Shown piece after piece: positions 36,196 to 46,486 of a DNA stretch of 64,000 nucleotides. The translations under genes were made by a program, and so were the position numbers. The first letter of the stretch is position 1. Each line of letters opens with the position of its first letter. This DNA comes from Lithospermum erythrorhizon (lineage: Eukaryota; Streptophyta; Magnoliopsida; Boraginales; Boraginaceae). The stretch lies in the NCBI GenBank assembly GCA_019722365.1, contig JADFUC010001755.1, positions 1 through 64,000 on the forward strand, in the 5' to 3' direction. The notes below the pieces were generated by a model. That model searched no databases, had not been told where the DNA came from, and saw nothing but the letters and a program-made list of their open reading frames with translations.

Positions 36196-38279
36196 TCTAT
36201 ACCCGACACAAGTGGGACGGCGAAAAGGATGAGAGAGAGATGTCTTGCCTCATGGGAAGATTACCTTTTGGAATTCTCTATGAATCTATCAATATAAAGT
36301 GTTACGGCTCGGTCGATGAGCCTTTTGAGCTTGATTCCTATCGATCTTGATTCCAAGAATGTATAGAGATTCTCCTAGGTTCTTAATTTGAGAAGCATTC
36401 ACATAACCATGTTTTGATTGAGTCAAGCATAGGTATTGTTAGCCTATATGATGTCCTTAGAGGGGTGAATAAGGACTAAGAGGTGGATTGACCGCTTTTA
36501 GGCTTATCTGAGCTTTAATACAAGTTTTACCGTTAATACGACTTTAGCAATTTGTAAAATAAATGCGGAATAGACTAAAAGTAGTATTAACACCCTCAAA
36601 TAGATGCTTAGATAAAGATGAAACAATAAATGATCTAGTAATCATTATGTGCAATAAAACATCCAAAACTCATTTTGATCAGTAACATTAAGCTCGTTAA
36701 ATGCGTAATACGATTAAGTCCGTTCGTGGCTGTTGATCGATCCCTAGCAATCTATTAAGCATACCCACGATTCAATACATAGATATACTAGGTGAGTTTA
36801 AGATATTCTTGATAGCAAGTTTAATTATGATTTGATGGGAATTAGAATATAACAATTAAGTTAATTGATCAAATCAAACTATCTAATCATGAATATTGAA
36901 TTAAAAGATCGACATAGGATATTCTATTTTAGCTCGATTAAACTTGACATATTAATTTAACACAATAATTCAATTATATGCCGACATATTCAATGGCGTA
37001 TAAACTAGCATATAATCGAATCTAGCGATTCTAACATATATATATATGTGTAATAAAGTAAAGTAAGGGAAAGAAGATGCAAACTCGACCACGGTGTTTT
37101 TCACGAGGTTATTGTCTTTAAAATGTTGGTGAAGCCCCGAGCCAACTTACAACTCTTAGCTCATAACTTCTCGTTAATACACCACACTAAGAGGCAAGGA
37201 ATCGCCTGGGATTTGACTCCTAGCTCTCGTTAGGAACCCGAGCCTCGACCCGAGTTTCAGCTCTTGGCTCACAACTCTGGGTTAGTACACCTTTAAGAAC
37301 CCCGGACATACCTAGGATTTCAACCCAATCAAATCGAGATGCAGCTCCTCTACCTCGAGGCACTCATGTCTGTTGGCGAGCACTAGCCTCGGCCTTATGG
37401 CGATCTGGAGTTCTTTGGCTTGAGTAAGCCTCACTGGCGCCTCGGACGCCGAGCCTACAGTATGAAGAACAAATCCCAGCAATGGGACATCTCTTTTATA
37501 GAATAGAGATTGTTTGTTTTATCCCAATCTAAATGCTCCTCAATGAGCTGCAATAGGATTACAATTTTGGCACAATTTATAACTCCTTACATTGAGTAGA
37601 TAATACATTGAAGCTTGTTGACTCCTTGTTGAGTAGATAAGACTTTGACTCTTGAACTCCCCATTTGGCATTTCATCAAACACCTTGAATGCTCTTTAGT
37701 TTCCCATTTCTCGTTTCAGAAGTTTAGCACAAAGCCAAACTCACTCTCTTTGATAAAATCACAATTAAAGCTCATGTGTTTGAGAGATTTGGTGTTTTAA
37801 AAGATGATAAATGAGTATAAAGCATTTAGAATTGTTTGGGAAAAGTGGGGAAAGAGTTTGGAAGATTTGGTATTTAAAGGGGTGAGAAAATGGAGTTAAA
37901 AGCGGACAAAAGCGGCTAGTTTTGACACCCATCGAACCTCGTCGAGGCTGGAGTCTCGATGGGGTCGCCAGAAAAAGCGGCAAAAACGCTTCGAGATCAT
38001 GAGACCTCGCCGAGACCCCCTCAGGTCTCGGTGGAGTCCTGATAGGCAGACTGCGAAACCATCGCATTTTCCCGCTTCGTTAGCTCCGATTTAGGCGATT
38101 CAAAGCGTTGGAAATCTCTTTTGAGCCCTTTAATAAAATGAACTTTCAAACCCCCAGTTTATACATTAAGATTTTCAAAATATTTTCTTTTGACAAAACA
38201 TTCTTAAAAATATTGAAAGCGGTTAAGATCTTTTAGTCAAAAATGATTTGAAAAATATCTCCCAAATAAGAACTTGTCG
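36196..38279. repeat. Unclassified retroelement DNA with local tandem repeats
   Basis: 'tgatgtccttagaggggtgaataagga' near 36450 resembles the start of SIRE-type Copia LTRs. A roughly 115-bp tandem repeat covers 37130-37325 ('ccgagcc...ctcttagctcataactt' and 'cgagtttcagctcttggctcacaactc'). A roughly 70-bp repeat covers 37925-38040 around 'gagtctcgatggggtc' and 'caggtctcggtggagtc'. The minus-strand frame 37765-38067 reads across this repeat and is not a recognised gene. Confidence 0.4.
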
Positions 38280-39667
38280 AGATCAAGGAAGAAAGTAAAG
38301 TAAGATTGTGTAACTACGCAATCTTTGGCTTCGTCAAGACTCGTCTCTTCCGTCTTGCGTCCTTCGATTACCCGTAATACACCCAGTTTTGCACCGTCTC
38401 TTTCTCCCGCATGAGACACTCTTCGGCTCTAACTGAGATACTACCAAATAAATTTGCCAAGATGCTCCCCATGACCGGCCGTCTTTAGAAATTGGGGAGG
38501 CTGTAGAATGCGCTTCCCGAGTCACTAAAAGGACTTCTCGCACTCTGGAGTTCATTGAACTCTCGCCCCGCTAATGGCTTTGAATAAGATAAACTACATC
38601 AGTAGTAAGATATGAATGGGTCAGTACGCTATCACTCCCAATCAGTATACTTCATACGTGTTCAGGACTCTATCTAGCTTATGCAAAAACTGTATCTTTA
38701 TCAGTTAGGCTTAATTCCTCGCTAGGCGATCATCAGCCAAGGGAACTTTCGAGAGAGTTACACCAAAGATAATACTCTTGTCTGGGTTGAGCCGAAGGTT
38801 GTACCTCGTAAGTTATTCAAAAGCTCTCCCAGGAGGTTAAAATTACCGTGATCCGCCCGCTTCTGACTCTTGATAAGCATGTGACCACATAGATACGTGT
38901 TCCGGCGATATGGGTGGGGAGAACACCTTGTTGACCGTCCTGCAGTAGAGTGGCTCACTGCGTTGCTTTGAGCCGAAGGCCATGATCTTCGGCCATTAGA
39001 TGCCGTACTCATTTACAAACACGGTCTTATAGCGTCCTCTTCGCCCGAAATGTCTGGTGGTACCACCGGGAAGCGTCTAACAAATCCACCGGTTTGTACC
39101 CGGCGACCCGGCCTATGATGTTGGGGGGTAGCGATTCTTGAGCCAGCTTTGTTGATCATAGTGAAATCCGTGCGCATCTCAAGTCCATTAGGTTTCGGGA
39201 CTAGCCCCATGTGGCGGCCATGTGGAAACAAGAGTTCATGAAATGCATTTTGCGGCAGTTTATCCGCCTCCTCCCAGGATGGCCTCGTTCTTCTCTCGAA
39301 AAGGTCCATATACGCTGATGGGCTTATAATGTGGATCGACAATCGACTGAATTGACACCTCAGTCGACCCGGGCATATCTTTTGCCTCCCGTGCGAAGAT
39401 ATAAAATTTTCTGAGACACTTATGAGGATGGCCTCATGTTTTGCCCCCAATTTTGTGCCTATTTTGAAGACGCTTCACGGATCCCTCGAGAGCAGAGATA
39501 CTCCAGTCTCTTCATGCGGCTGCCCCTTCTTAGGATTCTCCTCGGGACCTCAAGGTGCGCACGTTCCGGTCTGGATCACCGGGTCCCGGACATAGCTCCT
39601 ACCTCCGTTGTGCGCTATTCGCTTGGTGGAGGCTAGGTAGCATCTTGGCCTTAACCCCAGCTCACAT
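38280..39667 (-). mobile_element. Minus-strand Tat/Retand-type Ty3-gypsy element, right (3') part: RT and RNase H
   Basis: Reading leftwards: a protease-RT linker with 'DIFAREAKDMPGSTEVSIQS' near 39405-39350 and 'VDP-YKPIS' near 39330. RT follows with 'EEADKLPQNAFHELLFPHGR', 'VPKPNGLEMRTDFTMINKA' (39240-39150), 'GYKPVDLLDASRWYHQ' near 39100-39050, 'AFGLK' near 38975 and an 'LIKSQ' word near 38880-38866. RNase H follows near 38580-38290 ('WTPECEKSF', 'GHGEHLGKF'). These are Tat-lineage words. The upstream protease of the same element resumes at 45770-46060, on the far side of a nested insertion. Frameshifts are frequent; it is a pseudogene. Confidence 0.8.
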
Positions 39668-40300
39668 TGATAATCCCTGATTACATGGGCTGATCGGTGG
39701 GTGAGTCCAACCCGGTAGGCTCATCGAGGAGAAGGATGGGGCGAAAGGCAATCAATGAACTGAGACTTAGCAGAGTGAGCTAAACATCATCCTGAAGAGA
39801 CTTAATTATCCCAGATCGGTAGAGAAAAACCGTTAGTAATTAACGTCGATTTGGCACCGTTAAGGGGGTAATTAAGGCTATTATTACGGATACTTAATGA
39901 GCGTAATCATTTGCTCCGAATTGAATGAGCCACGAGCTCGACCAAAAGTAACCGTTTAAACAACTATAAAGGTAAACCTATTGGCGAATCGTGTAATTTC
40001 ACTTTGATACCCAAAACACTCTTCGTTCGAAACTAAGCTCTTTCGATCCGTTGCGAGTTGATCGTCGAGAATGTTTCGGCGAGAGGCTGACGGTCCTTGT
40101 TTTGCGAGGGGCCCACACTTGGAGCAAAGGCCTATCAAAGATCGGGCTTGGAGGATTTGTGATTGACCCGCTCTGGAAACCGGTTAGATCGTCATTCGCG
40201 ACCAGCATTAGGAGACTTGCATTGAGAAAGTGTTACCAACCTTCAGCCGTTATCGTGGCCGTAAATGCGAGGCAAGCGAGCATGATGAGTAACGACTGAG
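39668..40300 (+). repeat. Nested Tat element 5' LTR (right end approximate)
   Basis: Begins TGATAATCCCTGATTACATGGGCTGAT. It is colinear with 44869 onward through 'gatttggcacc.tt.agggg', 'aaggctattattac', 'taatcatttgc', 'gactataaaggtaaac', 'cactttgatacccа'-type words and 'ggaggatttgtgat'. Flanking sequence to the left of 39668 and 44869 is unrelated, which fixes the start. Confidence 0.72.
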
Positions 40301-41200
40301 GATCAATGGGCTAAGCTTCGATTGATGCCTCGATTCGATGCCCCAAAACCGATTGACTGCAGGCTGGGGGACCGTGCACGAGGTGGGAAATTTACACCCA
40401 CCGAAGATGGCGAGATAATCACGAATCACGAGCAATCATCGACAGCGTGATGCAACAACTCCGGGCCGAATCCGCGTGAATTGGGAGAAGAATCCGTAGA
40501 AGTATCATCCGTCCGGGAGGATGGGGAGAAGACTACGCGCATCTCCCCAGGCTGCGGAAGGAATAATGAGCCGATCGTAGAGGCGGCAAAGTCGTCACGA
40601 AGTTGCCCGGAGGCGAAAGCTTGGCGGCCGGGCTCCTTAGCGGGGCCTTCCTGGAAGCCTTCGGCGGCGGGTGGATGCCGGTGCAAAGGTGGCTGCATGA
40701 GCTTCGACGGGGAACTACGCGCGTTAGCGGGGCTAGCCCTTTTCTCCACTTGATATAGGGGTACCCGTAAATGCGGCGGGGTTGAAACTCCCGCCTTGAA
40801 GTTCAGCGAGAAAGCGGATCCGTAGGAGCACGTCGCGAATTCAGGTCCCGAATATCGTTTCACCGGCCCGGACGTCAAGGTGTATTGGAGAGCCTTTCCG
40901 GCCCGGCCCTAACGGTTAGCGTTAAAATGGTTTAGCCATTTTGGTGTATCACATCATTCGAAGGCTCGAACCGATTCACGGGACCTATGTGGGAAGAGTC
41001 GACAAGACAAAGATGAACACTCGCCCAGCGACTACGAGGCGAAGGGGGCCGATTGATGCACTCTTCGGGCGATTAAATGGAGTTAGCGTCACGAGGACCT
41101 AATCAAAAGATAGATGTTCCTTTGTGGAGGAAACTGCCGAATGAACAAGTTCAAAGGTCACTCCTTAAGAAGTAGCAACCCATTATATGTAGGGAGGTTA
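40301..41200 (+). other. GC-rich interior after the nested Tat 5' LTR
   Basis: A GC-rich stretch holding overlapping open frames on both strands (40481-40753 plus, 40426-40878 minus). Neither looks like Tat gag, and no zinc knuckle or protease motif was found. It may be decayed gag or extra leader sequence. Confidence 0.35.
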
Positions 41201-41204
41201 ATAG

Positions 41205-42080
41205 TAGGCATATAAGTATATCGCAGTCAACCCCGAGGAAGAGGTGAGTCTAATCGCTGACAAGATAGCGGTGCAGGGCGTACGAGAGTCCTTGGCTTGA
41301 AGAGGCTGGTTGAGAGGAGGATCGCTGCCTTGACTCGGTTCATATCTCGCGCTTGGGTGACCATGAGCTACGCTGCTGAGGAAACAAAAAGGGGCGAGAC
41401 TTTGAGTAGGACCCAGAATGTGGCAGTTCTTCGGGGTGGCGTACTACAGTCCCCAACATTTATTGCTTGCGACTAACTAACCGAGGGCCGTATTCGCGGC
41501 TACTGTTATGCAGGTTAACCGCAACAGCGTCCTAATCATGGAGGAGGACTAAGTGTTGCTGCCCGTTGTGCTATGTCAGCCAGTGATGAGAAATTTGAGA
41601 CGGTATCCCTCGACAAAGAAGAGCGATTTTGCCTTAGTGGCGGCTTGGAAGAACAGCCTTGCTGAGCGCACGGTAGAGTAATCACGAATGAATCCTTGGG
41701 CAAATATTGGAGAACTGAGCCGCTCCGAGGCGAATAATTAAGGAAATGGGCCCGCAGGCGGCGAGTTGGAGCCTTCGATACAACCACGAGCGAGCATCAA
41801 AGCCCGTACTAGCCGAGACTTCGTGGAGGCTGCCGGTATAGTTCTGCATCGTGGATAGTGCCAAGCGACCCGGGTGGTTCGAGGCAGGCCTCTGAGCAAC
41901 AACGCCCGAGTATGGGCATGCCGATGGACTTTCATTAGCAAAATGCTTTGAGGCGAGCATCCATGTAAGCGTTCTCAGTTAATGGTGGGTCATGTGAAGG
42001 GCGATTTTAAAATTGATGAAACAAAGGAAAGGTTGGTGGGATATTATTTGTGGAGAGTTTTGCTGAGTTTGACGAACTTT
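41205..42080 (+). pseudogene. Nested Tat element RNase H region
   Basis: After the RT thumb words, 'DEKFETVSLDKEERFCLS' near 41585-41640 and 'RASIKARTSRDFVEAAG' near 41785-41840 match the end of the Tat RNase H domain ('R-x-IKAQ-LADF-AE'). A second RNase H-like segment near 41970-42030 reads 'QLMVGHVKGDFKIDETKERL', like the S-x-LV-NQV-G-F-ikd motif of the extra archaeal-type RNase H carried by Tat elements. Stops and shifts interrupt every segment. Confidence 0.7.
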
Positions 42081-42479
42081 TTAATCTTGTCACTTGGATA
42101 TCCCCTTGAAAAGAATCGAGGCTGAATAAGTTATATGACAACCTAAAGATACCCCGGTAGCTAACAAGATCCAAAGGCAAAGCTTGTAGTGCAGCACTCT
42201 TTGATCGAGTCTATCGAAGGTGCTTCGAGGGGCCGGCCCGATAAAATGTATCCCCCGAGAGGATGGGCTGGCATCTGTTGAAGAAATGCATGGAGGATTG
42301 TGTGGTAGTCACATCAATAGTAAATCCTTAACCCAAAGGATCGATCGGGGATAATGCGGCCTTTCGTTGCGAGGATACCCGGAGTTCGCGTCGAGATGCG
42401 GCCGCCGGGCGGAAGGCATCTTTGCATCCCTCACAATCCCATGAGATGATCGGGATGTTGTCCGTTCCTTCTAACTTGT

Positions 42480-43270
42480 TAGACCGGAGGGACTTTCTAA
42501 GAACACACAGGGGCCAAAAGTACACCGTCATTGTAATTGAGTACTTAAATGAGGTGAATTAGGCTAAGCTTATTTCGCCCGGAAAGACCAGAAGAGTGTA
42601 CCAATTTCGCCAAAGTCTTCACCGGTTAGAATTGCCAGGTTACTTGGTCACAAACAATGGGCAGTAATTCATAGCCGGGAGGATTGAAGACTTTTGTGAT
42701 GGGCTGGGTATTAAGCACCGGACGTTTACGTGTCATGCCACAGACGAGGTAAGTGGCAGGCAAGAATAACCTTGGTGTCAAGAAGCGACTCCAGGAGGAA
42801 AGAGGCAGTTGGGATAAGGAGCTCCCCACGGTGATATGATCCTTACGAACCCCGCGCCAGACCCCGTCATAGAAAACCCGCACCTTTGGTGTATGGATTC
42901 GATGCCACATTCTTAGGTGGAGATTGCTAGAAACCGTATGAGTGTCATACTACAATGGTGGCTAATGAGCAATTTGCGGCTCAACTTGGACTTACTAGAG
43001 GAAAAAGGGTTCTAGCGTTAGCGAAGATGGTGCGGTACAAGGACAAGGTGGTTGCCAGCTACCCGCAGAGAAAGTCGAGTCGACGATTTTGGTAGGAGAT
43101 TTGGTCCTCCCGAGAGCCGCGGCGAGGCATCCGTACCTCATCAAGAGGATTGTGGGACCAGTCACATACGAACTAGAAACCCTGGAAGAGCGTCAAGTGT
43201 CGCGGTCATGGAGCAGCGTGTCACTGCAATCTTCGTGTATCTTACTTTCGTCATCTTCCGTTTGCTGTTA
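42480..43270 (+). pseudogene. Nested Tat element integrase
   Basis: 'FLRTHRGQKYTVIVIEYL' near 42494-42547 is the start of the DDE core. 'DFCDGLGIKH' near 42690-42716 follows an NGQ word. 'RGSWDKELPTV'-like and 'VYGFDA'-like words are readable near 42800-42905. A C-terminal segment, 'QLRLNLDLLEEKR'-like near 42970-43010 and then 'VGDLVLPRAA' and 'PYLIKRIVGPVTYELETLEE' at 43092-43190, is well preserved. The catalytic acidic residues cannot all be traced through the indels. Confidence 0.78.
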
Positions 43271-44868
43271 TTCTAATAAAAAGATTGATTTCAATCCAAA
43301 AGCTGTCTTAAAGATTTGGATAAGTTCTATGTGGGTAGAGTGTCGATTGCGCCCATTTTCAATACGGTGATGATTAAACTGGTGATGTAGAAATGCATCT
43401 AAATATTTGGTACATCTACCCGTCCGGTGATGGAGGCGAATCTCCTTGCGTTGGAAAGGAGGATGTTCTTGGTAAAGGGAGATGTCCCGTTACAATCCGC
43501 CCCGTAGCCAAAGGTCCAGCGTCCATTGCCGGGGAGGCATGGAGGATACGGGGCACGAAATAAAGGGATACAAAAGCTCTTTAGGTAGGACCCACAGCCG
43601 CCAAATGGTTGGAATCCTGCGAACGAGGGTCGGAAGGTGAGCCCCGTCAACATGGAGTGTAAGTACAGCGAGACATAAAATGGAACTATAAAGAAGAAGT
43701 GAAGCGTAGACAGCTCACAGTCACGGGGAAAGTAGAAAATTATATTAATAAAAACTACTTGAAAGGGGGAAGAGTCTGAATACATAAAGCCTCGGCTGAG
43801 AGTTTTGGAAAGATGCTACATAGAGGGAAGGGGCACGCTATTGTCCATCCATCCGGCGGTACATTCTTCTTTCCTTGCCGAGGCTTGAGAGAGTGGCTCA
43901 GGTCGCTGATTCGGAGCAAAGTTATTAGGACGGCGGCAAATAAATGGCATCTCAGGGGGTTATCACGGAGGTAAGCATGAGGGAGGCCGTCCTTCTCGAC
44001 GGCGGCGAGGCTTGGTTGGCGTGTCCTACATGCGCCTTGCCACTCACATTCACTTGGTCAAGATCGAGGGGTAGTTAATGACTTGAGTGCGGAACTCCTT
44101 GATTCTTCCTCGATATTTTTCATAAAAGTGACTTACGGGTCGAGCCTCGTGCGGGGTATGAGTTTCTTTGAGATAGGAGGGTGTATCTCAGGGGCCGGGA
44201 GGCGGCCGACTGAAGAAAAACAAGAAGAAAGTTAAAATACGATACGAGGCGAGAAGGAAGAAAGAGATAAAACCGAGGAACAAGGGACTACTTGTATCCT
44301 TGACCGAAACCATTGAAAGCACGAGGACAGGAGCCAGGTTGGCCGTCCTGCGTGATCACAATGCTTTACAAGGGAGAAAGAAGCGTCGTCGCCCAACTAT
44401 CAAGGAAGGTTTCGGGATAAAGCTTGATCATTAGCACGCCCGACCATTAGGGGAAGCCGGAGGGAGAAGGGCAAGCATCTTGGCTCCGCCGGGAACTTTC
44501 GCCTCTTTGGGGAGGGATGATAAATAGAATTATGCGTTTGAGTGCGTGCCCATTAGGAAAGAAGAAAAGTTGTAGAAAAGGAAATTTTTGGGAGAAGATG
44601 AAGTTTGTAGGGATAGGGGTTGGGGAGATGCAGGGGTGCCACTTGGTATAGAGCATCCAAAGTTTTTTCAAATTCTAAAAGTGATAATGAAGAGAAAAAG
44701 GTGGTTCCTAAAATGCCGAACGTATTAATTTGGTATGAAATGGCGACACCTCTTGGGAGGCAAGAAAAATGCCTCACACTTTCTGAGAAGGAGGCTAAGG
44801 CACTATTTGGGTTAAAAAGCGAAGACCCTTGCGTATTCAAGATCGCGACCCGTAGTGGGGCGCAACTA
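43271..44868 (+). other. Nested Tat element 3' noncoding region
   Basis: Long purine-rich 3' untranslated DNA between integrase and the 3' LTR, usual for Tat elements. Open minus-strand frames at 43399-43785 and 44447-44840 show no recognisable domain. A short purine-rich word (agtggggcg) precedes the LTR at 44869. Confidence 0.5.
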
Positions 44869-45760
44869 TGATAATCCCGTAATTACATGGGCTGATCTAG
44901 AGACTAGTCAAAGCCCGATTGGAGAAACTATGGAGAAAGGATAAGGGGCGAAAGAACGGATAAATGGACTGGACCCGTAGGTGGGCCCCGAGAACTTGAG
45001 CGATCTGAGAGGACTTATTTGTTAGAATTTCGGCAAGGGAAAGACCGTTGGTATTAAGACTTGATTTGGCACCATTGAGGGGAATGAAATTAAAGGCTAT
45101 TATTATGTGGTATAATCATTTGCCGAGGTGAATGAGCCATCGGAGTTCGACCCAAGTAACACGTTGGCTTGACTATAAAGGTAAACGCATGGCCCAAATC
45201 AAGTAAAAAGTTCACTTTGATACCCAGGCTCTTTAACAAAACTAAACTCTTCGATCCATTACTAACTTGATCGTCGAGTGTTTTCCGTCGGAGCAACTGT
45301 CTTTATTTTCTTGAGGACTCTGTGCTTAGAGCAAGGCGTATCAAGATCGACTTGGAGGATTTGTGATCCGGCCCCGCTACAGCTGGACGGTCGTCACTGT
45401 ATTTCTCGATCAGCCTTACTGTTAGAACTTAAATGTGAGGTGTATCAAGGACACAGCTGCCTGTGCGATAATGCGGGCGGTAGATGATTACATTATAGGC
45501 TCAAAATCTGCGTGTCCTTGATAGAGCAAGGCGTATCAAAGATCGACTTTGGAGGATTTGTGATCATTTTTCTGGCTTGGACGGATAAATGCTTTGTATT
45601 TCTCGATCCATTACATTGAGAACTTCATCTTGGTGTATCGAGGACACATTTGCCAAGCAGCGACAATGCGGGCGGCCGATGATTACATTATAGGCTCCAT
45701 ACACCATCTTTGTGGCTGCTTGTGAATCTTCCCATTGTAACCATGAGGTTTGCAACCTCG
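44869..45760 (+). repeat. Nested Tat element 3' LTR with an internal duplication
   Basis: Starts TGATAATCCCGTAATTACATGGGCTGAT, matching 39668 onward. Its 3' part is duplicated in tandem: 45331-45525 and 45526-45705 both run from 'agagcaaggcgtatcaa' through 'ggaggatttgtgatc' to 'gatgattacattataggctc'. The end may be at either copy of 'ataggctc' or near 45760. Confidence 0.62.
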
Positions 45761-45769
45761 GGGGCTATT

Positions 45770-46060
45770 TGCATGCTTTATTAATCCTACTTAATAGAGT
45801 GGGCGGCGTTATGCGGCTCATCCAGGAACATAGATATGCATCGAGAACATGATGTCTACGGCTTCGGTATCTACGGCATCCCGAGTCTCGGCTTCAAAGT
45901 TATTTATCGCCGGGGTGATAACCAATGGATCTTCGTATAGACCTTGATCGCGAAATCCGGCTTTGGAAAGCCTTGAAATTTAGGCTTCGAGGCGTGCTCG
46001 CGTTACCGCATAAATGTCGGCTGGCATGCTAGTCTAGTGCTCTGTCCTCATACACTCTAC
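45770..46060 (-). pseudogene. Minus-strand Tat element, protease part (left side of the nested insertion)
   Basis: On the minus strand near 45945-45860 the reading 'GLYEDPLVITPAINNFEA' is followed by 'VDT-AVDIMFS', which fits the Tat retropepsin pattern 'DALVI-A-INN-EV-RVLVDTGS-VDIM'. The catalytic DTG is partly lost. Orientation and domain order fit the RT and RNase H at 38280-39667, so the two are halves of one element. Confidence 0.68.
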
Positions 46061-46486
46061 TTCCAGCGGCAGCGTTGACCACTTCCGGTAATGTTAGGAA
46101 GCGTACGTGTTAGGTATATGACTGGGGTGATAGATTAAGTTCTGGTGAAATTATATCCAATTTTGGATTTATAAAATTCTTAAGTTCAATTATCTAATTA
46201 ACCTTTTGGCAATTTGTGTGTGATCACATGGTATACAAAAGTCAAATCAGATAGTCTTTTACTTAAATATGATCATGGAATAGATAAGAAAATGCCTATT
46301 TGGTGTGCCAAATATTTAACTCTGAGAATACACAATTAATATCTTAACATGTTTAGTCGAATTTGTCCACTTCTACATTAATTAGGCAATAACTCTCGAT
46401 CAGCCCGAATAATCGGCTTGCTAAATAAGTATCGCTGAAGTCCTCCTCAAAATATCTTTCTAACGTGACTACATAAAAGCACTTAA
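46061..46486. other. AT-rich spacer left of element C
   Basis: No gene. LTR-like words such as 'attaattaggcaataactctcga' near 46376-46400 suggest more Copia-like LTR debris, but no boundary can be set. Confidence 0.35.

Larger units (their letters stand above)
39668..45760 (+). mobile_element. Plus-strand Tat/Retand-type element nested in the minus-strand element; RT mostly deleted
   Basis: Direct repeats at 39668 and 44869 act as LTRs. Between them on the plus strand lie an RT tail ('VNPEE' at about 41225 and 'RL...RIAALTRFISR' near 41306-41352), RNase H, integrase and a noncoding 3' region. Only about 0.95 kb separates the 5' LTR from the RT tail, so gag, protease and the RT core are deleted or unrecognisable. 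The minus-strand Tat domains on both sides show that this copy landed inside that element. The right boundary is an estimate. Confidence 0.7.

Noticed and set aside
40426..40878. 150-residue minus-strand open frame
   Set aside because: The region is GC-rich and open on both strands; no domain is recognisable and it lies inside a decayed Tat element.
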